Below, one piece after another: positions 16,143 to 24,079 of a stretch of DNA of 24,401 nucleotides. The DNA comes from Clostridia bacterium. Its GTDB lineage: Bacteria > Bacillota > Clostridia > Oscillospirales > Ruminococcaceae. The stretch covers positions 1 to 24,401 of the forward strand of contig QKDG01000106.1 of assembly GCA_003246805.1 (NCBI GenBank). Reading direction: 5' to 3'. Position numbers and translations under genes: made by a program. The notes under the pieces are model-generated. The model was not told the DNA's origin. It saw only the letters and a program-made list of their open reading frames with translations, and made no database searches. The number at the start of each line of letters is the position of its first letter. Position 1 is the stretch's first letter.

Positions 16143-16787
16143 ATGAAGAAATTGATAAGTGCAGTAATGGCCGGTATGTATATCGGAATTGGTGCAACAA
16201 CATATTTAGTATCAGATGATAAAGTAGCAGGAGCATTCTTCTTTTGTGTAGGTATTTTTCTTGTGGTGAACTACTACAATATGCTTTTTACAAAGGTTGT
16301 TCCTTTTTACAGCTTTAAGGATTACACAATAAAAGACATTGCTATAAGCTTTTTTGGTAATCTGATAGGGGCTACATTCTATTCATTTTTAATCAGCCAG
16401 ACTCGTCTTGCTGAAAAAATCGGGCACAAAATCAACGATTTAATGGCGATAAAAACTGGTGACAGCCTTGTGAGTGTTTTTATTATGGGTATATTTTGTG
16501 CTGTGCTTGTTGCATATGCTACATTCGGGCAAAAAATTTATCCCGATAATAAGATATTATCCACAGTTTTCACATTTTTGTTTATAATGGCATTCGTGAT
16601 GTGTGGATTTGACCATATTGTTGCAAATATGTTTTATTATTCATTCTATGCAATAGAAAATGGTTTTTCAGCCCAGCTGTTGCCATCATTTTTTGTTGTC
16701 CTGGCAGGCAACACAGTAGGTGGCCTTGCTATCGGGTATCTTGAGGTTTATAGAACAACACAGTGCAACAAAAAGAAAAGAGCATAA
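16143..16787 (+). CDS. Compact FNT-family (formate/nitrite-type) transporter
   Basis: This 214-residue protein has six hydrophobic segments with FNT landmarks: AGMYIGIGA in the first, NYYNMLFT in the second loop region, GNLIGA in the third, GIFCAVLVAYA in the fourth, CGFDHIVANMF with the pore histidine His158 in the fifth, and GNTVGG in the last. Position at the end of a pflB-pflA operon argues for formate export or import across the membrane. It is shorter than FocA (about 285), lacking the N-terminal helix and having short loops. The usual Asn after Cys in the fourth segment (C-N-x-LVC) is Ala here. ATG 16125 is possible, but GAGAGG at 16127-16132 favours ATG 16143. Confidence 0.85.
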   Translation: MKKLISAVMAGMYIGIGATTYLVSDDKVAGAFFFCVGIFLVVNYYNMLFTKVVPFYSFKDYTIKDIAISFFGNLIGATFYSFLISQTRLAEKIGHKINDLMAIKTGDSLVSVFIMGIFCAVLVAYATFGQKIYPDNKILSTVFTFLFIMAFVMCGFDHIVANMFYYSFYAIENGFSAQLLPSFFVVLAGNTVGGLAIGYLEVYRTTQCNKKKRA

Positions 16788-16794
16788 ATAACAA

Positions 16795-16824
16795 AAAGCC
16801 CTGTTGAATTTTCAGCAGGGCTTT
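16795..16824 (+). terminator. Terminator of the pfl operon
   Basis: AAAGCCCTGTTGA pairs with TCAGCAGGGCTTT (one G-T pair) around ATTT. It begins eight bases after the transporter stop and is followed by AAAGTTTT. Confidence 0.85.
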
Positions 16825-16851
16825 AAAGTTTTAAAAAACAAAATATTTTAT

Positions 16852-16920
16852 GCGAAGGGGTGCGGGGGCGACCGCAAATCCCCCGAAAATACGCACTCTA
16901 ATTTGTAATACAACTATTAA
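16852..16920 (+). repeat. Dispersed hairpin element, copy C
   Basis: This is the best-formed copy. It begins GCGAAGGGGTGCGGGGGCGA and continues CCGCAAATCCCCC, GAAAATA, CGCAC. The outer stem GTGCG/CGCAC and inner GGGGG/CCCCC stem are perfect, with a seven-base bulge on one side only. It lies between the terminators of two convergent genes. Relative to the minus-strand GNAT gene it has the shared sense orientation. Confidence 0.75.
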
Positions 16921-16940
16921 AAGATTTTTTTCTATATGCT

Positions 16941-16972
16941 AAATTCCCTGCTGATAAAACAGCAGGGAATTT
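16941..16972 (-). terminator. Terminator of the DUF2156/GNAT operon
   Basis: AAATTCCCTGCTG pairs perfectly with CAGCAGGGAATTT around ATAAAA. It directly abuts the stop codon of the minus-strand GNAT gene at 16973. AT-rich sequence follows on the minus strand, with a T-poor tail. Confidence 0.8.
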
Positions 16973-17800
16973 TTAATTGAACATTAAATTCATATAGGGA
17001 TTTTTTTCAATAGCTTTATCATATGCTTTTATGCAACCAAAATCAATTTCATTTTCGCCATAAAATGAATATGCAGTAAGCTCATCAGCATTATAATACT
17101 GCATAATTTTATTAGCCAGCATAGCCTTTGACTTTTCCGTTTCAGCAAATAACTCCTGGGATATTAATTCACCGTCATTCCATACAAGGGCATAAGCAAT
17201 GATGTTGCCTTTTTCTTTAAGGCAAAAGGCGTTGCCACCAAGAGATTTAAACATATTAAACTGATTTACCCAATAATTATAATCACGAAGGATATAATCA
17301 TTATTTTTCAATAAATCAGTATAAAAATAATCAATATCAGCAATATCGCTTATTTCTAAAACATGAAGCTTATGTGATAAATCAAGATCTTTATCAAAAA
17401 TATATCTATTGTTATAAAGCTTGAATTCTGGTTTATATCCAAATCTTGCGTAGTATTCAAACAAGCTGTTTTGCTGAGGGATAAGAATTGATGCTTTAAT
17501 GTTATTCTCCCTGTCAATTTGTTCAGAATAATCCAACAGCTTTGCCATAAGCCCTTTTCCGCGGTATTCAGGCAGAGTGCAGGCACCATAGATATAGGTT
17601 ACATCGCCAAGGTTATTTAAATAATAAGGGATACGTTGCAAAACTGAGCAAACAACCCCTTTTTCTTCAATCAAGATGGTGTTTTTAAAAGAATAGATAT
17701 TGTTAAAATACCAATCAGAAAAAGCTATTTCGTTTTTAAATGAGATATCCCAAACTTCTCTTATGTGATGGTAATCATTTTCATTGGCAAAGCGATTCAT
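16973..17800 (-). CDS. GNAT-family N-acetyltransferase, Eis-like layout
   Basis: This 275-residue protein has an N-terminal GNAT domain with the acetyl-CoA loop in CTLPEYRGKGLMAKLL (residues 74-89) and FEYYARFGYKPEF, the usual beta6-beta7 end. A second, degenerate acetyltransferase-like half follows (residues about 140-275). This two-half layout is seen in Eis-like enzymes, but substrate cannot be told. The start ATG 17800 has GGAAGGTG six bases ahead and lies within the last 20 bases of the DUF2156 gene, so translation is probably coupled. The terminator abuts its stop. Confidence 0.82.
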   Translation of the reverse strand: MNRFANENDYHHIREVWDISFKNEIAFSDWYFNNIYSFKNTILIEEKGVVCSVLQRIPYYLNNLGDVTYIYGACTLPEYRGKGLMAKLLDYSEQIDRENNIKASILIPQQNSLFEYYARFGYKPEFKLYNNRYIFDKDLDLSHKLHVLEISDIADIDYFYTDLLKNNDYILRDYNYWVNQFNMFKSLGGNAFCLKEKGNIIAYALVWNDGELISQELFAETEKSKAMLANKIMQYYNADELTAYSFYGENEIDFGCIKAYDKAIEKNPYMNLMFN

Positions 17801-18704
17801 TTACTACACCTTCCATAAGCTTAGCAGCATAGTTTCTCCCCATCATAATCGGATTATAGGATAGCTTTGCTTTCCGTAAGCCCTCTTTTCCTAAATCCTC
17901 CTCACGATTTATAAGCTCAATTCCTTCAAAATTATTTATTGCAAACTGGTTGTTAATCATCTGATAGCTGCCTGACACAGTGTGGTCAGCTTTTTCAATA
18001 TGAACAATAAACATATCCTCGTGCGCTATTGAACCAAGTGTAAAGGCTATGATTTTCCCGTTTAGTCTTAACAGCCCGCCTTTTAAAGAAAGCTCTTCAA
18101 ACCCTTTTAAAGCTAATGAAATAGCACAGGTTTCATTAAAAATCTCTGAATCTTCGGTTATGTTGTTAAGCGCACACCACGAAAGATGAAATTCAAACAC
18201 CTCGTGTATGTTTTCGGCAGTTATGCTTTCATAATGCCAGTTACCCTCATTTGCAGTTGTAAATCTGTTTATAAAATTCCTCTTTGAATGAAGTTTCTTC
18301 CCGGATAAAGTTATCATGCTCTCAGATGAATAGATGTAGTCGTCATTATTTCTTCTGTCACAAAACTTAAATTCACCAGGGAACTGCGTTGTCAGGATTT
18401 CACGCTGTTTTTCATTTACCCCTGCGAGATAAAATTCACACTCTCTTTCCTTTGCATCTTCTCTTAGAAGCATGATAGCTGATTTTAAATCGCCATTCCC
18501 CAAAGGGAACGTATAAATAATGTCGTTTTCATTTTTTTGTTTTAAAAAAACGTAATCGTCTTTAAAGCAAATCTGTGTATCATAGGTTGCTTTCCATATA
18601 TATAAGTCAACAAAGCTATGAGAGCATAAAGGTGATTTAAGTGGCTTTACAATTCTGTCAAAGTCTTTTTTATCTGATAATTTTATAGGCCTGAACGGTA
18701 GCAT
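17781..18704 (-). CDS. DUF2156 (LPG synthase C-terminal-like) protein
   Basis: This 307-residue protein matches the DUF2156 family, a tandem GNAT-like fold related to the catalytic part of lysyl-phosphatidylglycerol synthase (MprF). Marks include FRPIKLSDKKDFDRI at the start, LHSKRNFINRF, and the end region GIELINREEDLGKEGLRKAKLSYNPIMMGRNY. It lacks the flippase membrane domain of MprF, so it is probably soluble; aminoacyl-tRNA-dependent transfer is possible but unproven. The frame is open to 18782, but the -35 box of the promoter lies there; AAAGGA six bases before ATG 18704 decides the start. It is cotranscribed with the GNAT gene. Confidence 0.82.
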   Translation of the reverse strand: MLPFRPIKLSDKKDFDRIVKPLKSPLCSHSFVDLYIWKATYDTQICFKDDYVFLKQKNENDIIYTFPLGNGDLKSAIMLLREDAKERECEFYLAGVNEKQREILTTQFPGEFKFCDRRNNDDYIYSSESMITLSGKKLHSKRNFINRFTTANEGNWHYESITAENIHEVFEFHLSWCALNNITEDSEIFNETCAISLALKGFEELSLKGGLLRLNGKIIAFTLGSIAHEDMFIVHIEKADHTVSGSYQMINNQFAINNFEGIELINREEDLGKEGLRKAKLSYNPIMMGRNYAAKLMEGVVNESLCQ

Positions 18705-18753
18705 ATAACGTCCTTTCTTTGTTCTTCCTTTGAATAAAATAAAATCTCTAAAT

Positions 18754-18782
18754 ATAATATACCTTTTCAGTATAATTGTCAA
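18754..18782 (-). promoter_or_regulatory. Promoter of the DUF2156/GNAT operon
   Basis: On the minus strand TTGACA (18777-18782), a 17-base spacer and TATTAT (18754-18759) form a near-consensus sigma-A promoter. The leader to ATG 18704 is about 43 bases. Confidence 0.8.
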
Positions 18783-18860
18783 GGGTGTTGGTTACAGACT
18801 TTTAAAAATCCGTTTAAATGGACATTTAATAATATAAAATGCAATTGAAAAGGTAATACA

Positions 18861-18920
18861 AGGGGGTAACCGCAAAGCCCCTAAAAATACGTGCTTTAAC
18901 TTATAATAAATTGTAGAAAA
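18861..18920 (+). repeat. Dispersed hairpin element, copy D
   Basis: It reads AGGGGGTAACCGCAAAGCCC followed by CTAAAAATACGTGCTTTAAC. The inner GGGG/CCCC stem remains, but the left outer stem arm is missing. Its tail TTATAATAAATTGTAGAAAA closely matches that of copy E and runs directly into the hairpin of the ThrE operon terminator. It has the shared orientation relative to the minus-strand gene ending at 18983. Confidence 0.65.
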
Positions 18921-18958
18921 GGGCTTTTTCTACAAGCTGGCCCTTGCTTATAACAGGC
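18913..18958 (-). terminator. Probable terminator of the ThrE-type operon (complex hairpins)
   Basis: On the minus strand, CCCTGC can pair with GCAAGGG (one bulge), and AAGGGC can pair with GCCCTT followed by TTCTAC. An alternative perfect eight-base stem GTAGAAAA/TTTTCTAC (18913-18933) overlaps the second hairpin. Which fold ends transcription is unclear. Confidence 0.5.
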
Positions 18959-18982
18959 AGGGGTTTTGTTATGGGGTTTATT

Positions 18983-19441
18983 TTAAACTTTTCTTTTAAA
19001 GAATATCCTTTTGTTTTTTGCAACTCTCAAAAGCTTGTTTATTGATGATACTATAAGAATTCCCATTGCCAGAGCGCCAGCGATAGCAAGTGTCTCTAAT
19101 AGCAAATTGACAAATTCAGGTGTATCCCCAAGTATTACCTTTTCCATAGAATAATAAACAAGGCTGCCGGGAACAAGCGGTATAATAGCAGGAACAAGAA
19201 ATACAGTTGCCGGTGCTTTTTGTAATCTTGCAAAAATCTCTGAATACACTGCAATAATTATTGTCGCAAAAAAATAGGTAGTTATATCGCTCTCAAAAAC
19301 AAGTCCAAGGCAAACATAAGCAGTCTGGCTTATTCCGCCGCCCAGAGCAGCAAAGAACAGCTTTTTACCCTTGATATTAAATATCACACCAAAGCATAAA
19401 GAGCCGATAAACGAATAAATAATTTCAAGCAAAACAGTCAT
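18983..19441 (-). CDS. ThrE-type threonine/serine exporter, C-terminal half (DUF3815, YjjB-like)
   Basis: This 152-residue membrane protein has four to five hydrophobic segments and the family motif region APATVFLVPAIIPLVPGSLVYYSM. It corresponds to the C-terminal membrane domain of ThrE, which in many Firmicutes is a separate small gene next to the larger half. Together the two should export small amino acids or related metabolites. AGGGGAAG precedes ATG 19441. It begins 11 bases after the stop of its partner, so they are one operon. Confidence 0.88.
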   Translation of the reverse strand: MTVLLEIIYSFIGSLCFGVIFNIKGKKLFFAALGGGISQTAYVCLGLVFESDITTYFFATIIIAVYSEIFARLQKAPATVFLVPAIIPLVPGSLVYYSMEKVILGDTPEFVNLLLETLAIAGALAMGILIVSSINKLLRVAKNKRIFFKRKV

Positions 19442-19452
19442 AAAAACTTCCC

Positions 19453-20217
19453 CTAAAAAATGTTGTTTATTCTGAAAAGCGTAAGGACAAGAGCAACTCC
19501 GATTGCAATTCCGGCAGCGATAAGCAGGGTTTCTATCAGCCTGAGCATTCCTGCAATTAAATCCCCAAGCATGAAATCACGCATAGCATTTGTGAGAACA
19601 AGCCCCGGAACAAGAAGCATAATTGCGCCTATTATCATTTTGTCATAATTGTCAGCAAGCCCAACAAGTGTGAAAAGTATAGCCATCACAGAAGAAACAG
19701 CGCTGCATATTATGTTGGTAAAAATCAGATTGGCCCTTAACCGTTGAAGAATATCAAGCAGGTATTTAACAACTATTCCAATAAACATTGAAAAAAAAGC
19801 ATCTTTTAAATTTCCACCAAAAAACAGGCAGAATATTGCAGGAGCAATTGCAAAAGCAATTATGTGAGAAATATTTTTATAGGGCTTTCTGATAACTATA
19901 TCGTTAATCATTGTTTTAATCTGCTGATAATCGGGGGTGCTGCTGCAAATATATCTTGAAAGATTATTAAGCTGGTCAACCTTGTCAAGGTCAGTCCCTT
20001 CGTCCTTTATGCTTTTTGTAAGGGTAATAGGTTCATCCTCATTCATATACAAAGTGACAATAATACTTGAAGGAATAGCGAAAACCTCAACAGATTCAGC
20101 ATCATAGGCTTTACATATCCTGATTATAGAATCTTCGGCACGGTAAATCTCAGCCCCATATGAAAGCATGAGGCTTCCTATCCTCATTGCGGTATTAATA
20201 ATCTGATTGTTGTTCAT
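19453..20217 (-). CDS. ThrE-type threonine/serine exporter, N-terminal half (DUF1212, YjjP-like)
   Basis: This 254-residue protein has a cytoplasmic N-terminal part with the DUF1212 signature GAEIYRAEDSI followed by EVFAIPSSIIVTL, then about five membrane segments (from HIIAFAIAPAIFCLFF onward), including IIGAIMLLVPGLVLTNAMRD. It is the large half of a split ThrE exporter. The frame extends to GTG 20244, but GAAGGG six bases before ATG 20217 makes the latter the likely start. The 91-base AT-rich gap to the divergent ABC-F gene must hold both promoters; several TATAAT-like boxes there cannot be assigned. Confidence 0.88.
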   Translation of the reverse strand: MNNNQIINTAMRIGSLMLSYGAEIYRAEDSIIRICKAYDAESVEVFAIPSSIIVTLYMNEDEPITLTKSIKDEGTDLDKVDQLNNLSRYICSSTPDYQQIKTMINDIVIRKPYKNISHIIAFAIAPAIFCLFFGGNLKDAFFSMFIGIVVKYLLDILQRLRANLIFTNIICSAVSSVMAILFTLVGLADNYDKMIIGAIMLLVPGLVLTNAMRDFMLGDLIAGMLRLIETLLIAAGIAIGVALVLTLFRINNIF

Positions 20218-20308
20218 ATAAAACCCTTCTATCATTAAAGTCACTTGATATTATTCTGTTCCTACTTTATAATTATATTATATTATAATACAAAACAGGA
20301 GAAAATTC

Positions 20309-22264
20309 ATGATATTAAACATTGAAAATATTAATAAGTTCTATAACGGGAACCATATTCTAAAAAATATTTCTTTATCGGTTGAGGATAACGACCGCAT
20401 TGGCCTTATTGGTGTAAATGGATGTGGAAAATCAACTCTTTTAAGAATTATAACACAAATTGAGGATTTTGACAAAATTGATGGTATCCAAAGCTCGCTG
20501 TCAATATCTGCAAATAAAACTTTGGGTTTTTTAAAGCAGAACAGCGGGCTTGATAATTCAAGAACAATTCATGAAGAAATGCTGATGACTTTTTCTAATC
20601 TCATCGAAATATCAAACAGGCTAAAAGAGCTTGAAGAATATATAGGCAAGAATTCACACAGCACAGAAGAACCTGCATATAAGGCTGCCCTTGATGAATA
20701 CTCGCATAAAAGTGCTTTTTTTGAAGCACAGGAGGGGTATCTGATTGAAGTTAAAATAAAAACAATACTCAATGGTATGGGCTTTGCAAATGTAATGACA
20801 GACAGGCTTATCAGTACATTGTCAGGTGGAGAAAAAACAAGGCTTGCTCTTGCCAAGCTACTCCTTGAAAATCCTGATTTGCTGATTCTTGACGAGCCAA
20901 CAAACCATCTTGATTTTAAAACGCTTGTCTGGCTTGAAGAATATCTTCAAGGATACAAGGGCGCTTTGCTTATAGTATCACATGACAGATATTTTTTAAA
21001 TAAGCTTTGTTCAAGAATATGCGAAATTGAAAGAGGCATCCTGACAGCATTTAAAGGTGATTATTCAGGCTATCTTATTCAGAAAAAGCAATTGACCGAA
21101 CGCATTGCTAAGGAATATGAACAGCAACAGCAGCAGATAGCAGGGCTTAATGATTATATTCAAAGGAATAAAGCACGTGCCTCAACCGCTAATATGGCAA
21201 AAAGCAGAGAACGTCAGCTTGAAAAATTAGAAATCATTGAAAAACCAGCAGCACAAATGAAGCAGTCAAAAATCAAGCTTGAATATGATATTGTTCCACC
21301 AAAGGATATTTTAAAGGTTAATGACCTTGATATTATTGTTGGCGAGGGTGAAAAGGAAAAGCTTCTTGTTAAAAGTTTTGAGATTAAGGTTTTGCGTGGC
21401 GAAAAGGTTGCAATAATAGGGCCAAATGGCATAGGAAAGTCAACAATACTTAAATATATTCAAAACAAAATCCCACGAAAAAAAGGAACAGTTGAATGGG
21501 CAAGAAATGTAAAGGCAAGCTATTTTGAACAAGAAAATTCTCATCTTAACTTCAACAACCCTGTTATTGAAGAGCTTCACAAACGATTCCCAAGGGAAAC
21601 CGAGCAGACAATGCGTGACTTGCTTGCAAAGGTTTTGTTTACAGGCGAAAATGTAAATAAGCCTGTAAAGGTTATAAGCGGGGGAGAACGTGCTAAGCTT
21701 TGCTTTGCCATAATGATGTATGAGCGTGGGAATGTGCTTATACTTGATGAGCCAACAAACCATCTTGATTTGGCAACAAAAGAAATTCTTGAACAAGCAC
21801 TGTATGATTATGACCAAACAATTATTTTTGTATCGCATGACCGTTATCTTTTGAATAAAATTGCTACACGTATAGTTGAGGTTACCCCTGATGGAGTTAA
21901 TAAATACCCAGGTAATTTTGATTTTTATTCAAGGAAAAAGCAAGAGGAGGAGCTTGCTCTACAAAGGATAGAAGAAGAGCAGAAAATAGAGAAACAAAGG
22001 GAATTATCACAGGCAAGCAATATAAAAACATATCGTAACAAAGAGCAGCGCGCACAGGAGGTAAAGAAGAAAAATACAATAAAACAGCTTGAAATGGAAA
22101 TTGACGAATTGCAGGAGAATATAAATCAAATAGAAAAGGAAATCTCTGACCCGCAGATATACACCGATTTTCAGCTTATGGGCGAGAAATGCACGTTGCT
22201 TGAAGAAATGAAGCAACAAATGTCAGATAAATATGATGAATGGATTATGCTTTGCGAAATTTAA
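20309..22264 (+). CDS. ABC-F family ATPase (YdiF/Uup-like)
   Basis: This 651-residue soluble protein has two ABC ATPase domains and no membrane segment. Domain 1 has Walker A GVNGCGKST (from residue 35), LSGGEKTRLALAKLL and LLILDEPTNHLD. Domain 2 has GPNGIGKST (from Gly371), ISGGERAKLCFAIMM and VLILDEPTNHLD. The linker between them is the tRNA-contacting helical hairpin region (IQRNKARASTANMAKSRERQ). The last 100 residues are a charged coiled coil (QEEELALQRIEEEQKIEKQ and on). ABC-F proteins act on the ribosome; most housekeeping members relieve stalling. The extended C-terminus is like YdiF/Uup. It is probably not a resistance factor, although this cannot be settled from sequence alone. AGGAGA precedes ATG 20309. 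Confidence 0.93.
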   Translation: MILNIENINKFYNGNHILKNISLSVEDNDRIGLIGVNGCGKSTLLRIITQIEDFDKIDGIQSSLSISANKTLGFLKQNSGLDNSRTIHEEMLMTFSNLIEISNRLKELEEYIGKNSHSTEEPAYKAALDEYSHKSAFFEAQEGYLIEVKIKTILNGMGFANVMTDRLISTLSGGEKTRLALAKLLLENPDLLILDEPTNHLDFKTLVWLEEYLQGYKGALLIVSHDRYFLNKLCSRICEIERGILTAFKGDYSGYLIQKKQLTERIAKEYEQQQQQIAGLNDYIQRNKARASTANMAKSRERQLEKLEIIEKPAAQMKQSKIKLEYDIVPPKDILKVNDLDIIVGEGEKEKLLVKSFEIKVLRGEKVAIIGPNGIGKSTILKYIQNKIPRKKGTVEWARNVKASYFEQENSHLNFNNPVIEELHKRFPRETEQTMRDLLAKVLFTGENVNKPVKVISGGERAKLCFAIMMYERGNVLILDEPTNHLDLATKEILEQALYDYDQTIIFVSHDRYLLNKIATRIVEVTPDGVNKYPGNFDFYSRKKQEEELALQRIEEEQKIEKQRELSQASNIKTYRNKEQRAQEVKKKNTIKQLEMEIDELQENINQIEKEISDPQIYTDFQLMGEKCTLLEEMKQQMSDKYDEWIMLCEI

Positions 22265-22283
22265 AATTATTTTTTTAAACCTA

Positions 22284-22312
22284 TTGACATATAATATTAT
22301 ATCTCGTATAAT
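22284..22312 (+). promoter_or_regulatory. Perfect consensus promoter of the PadR operon
   Basis: TTGACA (22284-22289), 17 bases and TATAAT (22307-22312) match the sigma-A consensus exactly. A promoter this strong would need repression, which fits the regulator gene directly downstream. Confidence 0.9.
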
Positions 22313-22314
22313 AT
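22294..22314 (+). promoter_or_regulatory. Candidate PadR operator over the -10 box
   Basis: ATATTATA, five bases, TATAATAT is a perfect 8-5-8 inverted repeat that covers the spacer and -10 box. A further ATATTATA occurs in the leader after GATACA (near 22328). PadR-type regulators usually bind AT-rich inverted repeats at their own promoter. High AT content makes chance palindromes possible. Confidence 0.5.
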
Positions 22315-22353
22315 AAAACAAGATACAATATTATATAGAAACAGGGTGGTCAA

Positions 22354-22671
22354 TTGGGGCTTTCAATTAGTTCAAATCTTTTGGATGCATTGGTTTTGTC
22401 TGTTGTGAGGAATGAAGATACCTATGGATACAAGATAACACAGGAGATAAGGAATGCCATGGATATTTCGGAATCAACGCTGTATCCGGTTTTAAGGCGC
22501 CTGCAAAAGGATGATTGCTTAGAAACCTATGATATGTCTTATATGGGGCGGAACCGAAGATACTATAAGATAACTCAAAAGGGTATTTTAACACATGAGC
22601 TTTATAAAAAAGAATGGCAAAGCTACAAAAGCAAAATCGACAACATTATATCTGATGGGGGAGAAATATGA
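22354..22671 (+). CDS. PadR-family transcriptional regulator
   Basis: This 105-residue winged-helix protein opens with LSISSNLLDALVLSVV and has YGYKITQEIRNAMDISESTLYPVLRRLQKDDCLETY and GRNRRYYKITQKG, the recognition helix and wing typical of PadR. The short form belongs to subfamily 2 and should act as a dimer. It starts with TTG 22354; no ATG is suitable and the family alignment supports this start, with AGGGTGG four bases upstream. Its stop overlaps the next start (ATGA). It probably represses its own four-gene operon and may respond to envelope-active agents, as known for related regulators. Confidence 0.9.
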   Translation: MGLSISSNLLDALVLSVVRNEDTYGYKITQEIRNAMDISESTLYPVLRRLQKDDCLETYDMSYMGRNRRYYKITQKGILTHELYKKEWQSYKSKIDNIISDGGEI

Positions 22672-23297
22672 ACAGAACAGAATATTTAAAGGTATTGGAG
22701 GGGAAATTAAACCCTTTGCCGCAGGAGGAAAGACAGTCAGCAATAGCATATTACAACGAATTTTTTGATGATGCAGGAATAGAAAACGAGCAGGCAGTAA
22801 TAGCAAGCCTTGGCAACCCTGAACAGCTTGCAGAATCCATTCTAAAAGAAAGTGGCGTTATAAGCACAGCAGGTGAAAGCAATAAATACAATAACGCAAC
22901 CTTTACACCGCCGCCAACAAAAGGGCAGGCAATTAATAATAACAACACCAGCAGGAACTTCTGGATAGCTGTATTATTGATAGTATCCTTCCCGGTCTGG
23001 ATTGGATTTGTCGGTGGTGTATTTGGGGTTTTGGTTGGTATAATTGCAGCAGCGCTTGGAATAACACTGGCGCTTTGTGTGGTTGCTGTTGTATTTTTTG
23101 TTGTAGGCATTATCAAGATGTTTATGTATCCTTTAATCGGTGTGTTGTTTATAGGAATCAGCCTTGTATGCTTTGGCTTATTGATACTTGCTGTATTCCC
23201 ACTCTTAAAGATTATTTTTAAAGTAATAGCTTCTGCCTGCAAGGGTGTCGGCAGCCTGATTGCAAGCTTATTCAGAGGAAGAGGGGTAACAGCATAA
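22668..23297 (+). CDS. HAAS-domain (DUF1700) membrane protein
   Basis: This 209-residue protein has an N-terminal HAAS/DUF1700 domain (residues 1-65: MNRTEYLKVLEGKL, LPQEERQSAIAYYNEFFDDAG, LGNPEQLAESIL), a low-complexity Asn/Pro linker and then three or four membrane segments from about residue 97. HAAS proteins are commonly encoded beside PadR regulators, and the domain is thought to act as a sensor or adaptor at the membrane. GGGGGAG lies just upstream, inside the PadR gene end. Translation is coupled on both sides (ATGA and TAATG overlaps). Confidence 0.88.
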   Translation: MNRTEYLKVLEGKLNPLPQEERQSAIAYYNEFFDDAGIENEQAVIASLGNPEQLAESILKESGVISTAGESNKYNNATFTPPPTKGQAINNNNTSRNFWIAVLLIVSFPVWIGFVGGVFGVLVGIIAAALGITLALCVVAVVFFVVGIIKMFMYPLIGVLFIGISLVCFGLLILAVFPLLKIIFKVIASACKGVGSLIASLFRGRGVTA

Positions 23298-24061
23298 TGA
23301 ACAAAAGTATGTCAAAAGCACTTTTTGCACTCGGTATAATAATTATCGGCGTGGGAATGATTGTAACAGCAGTTGTAATGGGGGTTAGTAACTATAATTT
23401 TTCTGAATTTTGTTACAGCATTGGTTCGTATGAAACGGAATCTTTTACAAAAGATTTTGACGAAAGCATTTCTTCAGCCAATATAGAGTTCAATATAGGT
23501 GAATTGATAATTAAGGAAGGCGATTCCCTTAAAATTGTCGCTGAGGATGTAAAAAAAGACAGCCTTGAATGTTATGTTAAAAACGATACCCTTTATGTTG
23601 AAATAACTAAACACAACAATTCATGGGGATTAAATTTTGGGAATGTACAATCAAAAATGACAATCTATATTCCCAAAAACAGCGAGCTAAACGATTTTTA
23701 TGTTGATTTAGGTGTGGGCGACACAAATATCAGCAATATAATTGCTGAAAGCATGACTATTAACCAGGGAGTCGGTGACTGTTATATCAGCGATGTAAAT
23801 ATCAAAAATTTATCGGTTGATGGTGGAGTAGGTAACCTTAATTTTGCAGGAAAACTATCAGGCAACTGCGATGTTGATGGTGGTGTAGGTGATATCAGCT
23901 TAAAGCTTGACGCAAATGAAAATGATTATGATTTTGATATTTCAAAGGGATTAGGAGATATTAAGGTCAATGGAAAAAAAGATTTTGACAAGTCAAACAA
24001 CGGGGAATTCACAATGAGTATTAATGCCGGTGTTGGCGATATTGATGTAGATTTTAATTGA
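23297..24061 (+). CDS. DUF4097-type beta-solenoid membrane-anchored protein
   Basis: This 254-residue protein has an N-terminal hydrophobic anchor (residues 8-30, ALFALGIIIIGVGMIVTAVV) and an exported repetitive domain. Six G-V/L-G-D/N motifs lie at residues 139, 158, 177, 196, 218 and 245, with an exact 19-residue spacing for the first four. This is the DUF4097/DUF4098 adhesin-like right-handed beta-solenoid. It has no visible catalytic residues. With PspC and HAAS neighbours it should belong to an envelope-stress or membrane-monitoring module. It overlaps the previous gene by one base. Confidence 0.87.
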   Translation: MNKSMSKALFALGIIIIGVGMIVTAVVMGVSNYNFSEFCYSIGSYETESFTKDFDESISSANIEFNIGELIIKEGDSLKIVAEDVKKDSLECYVKNDTLYVEITKHNNSWGLNFGNVQSKMTIYIPKNSELNDFYVDLGVGDTNISNIIAESMTINQGVGDCYISDVNIKNLSVDGGVGNLNFAGKLSGNCDVDGGVGDISLKLDANENDYDFDISKGLGDIKVNGKKDFDKSNNGEFTMSINAGVGDIDVDFN

Positions 24062-24079
24062 TTTTAAGGAGGAATTTTT

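Noticed and set aside
20309..22264. Antibiotic-resistance ABC-F protein.
   Set aside because: The long C-terminal coiled coil and overall layout fit housekeeping YdiF/Uup-like proteins, and no leader attenuator or resistance neighbour is visible.
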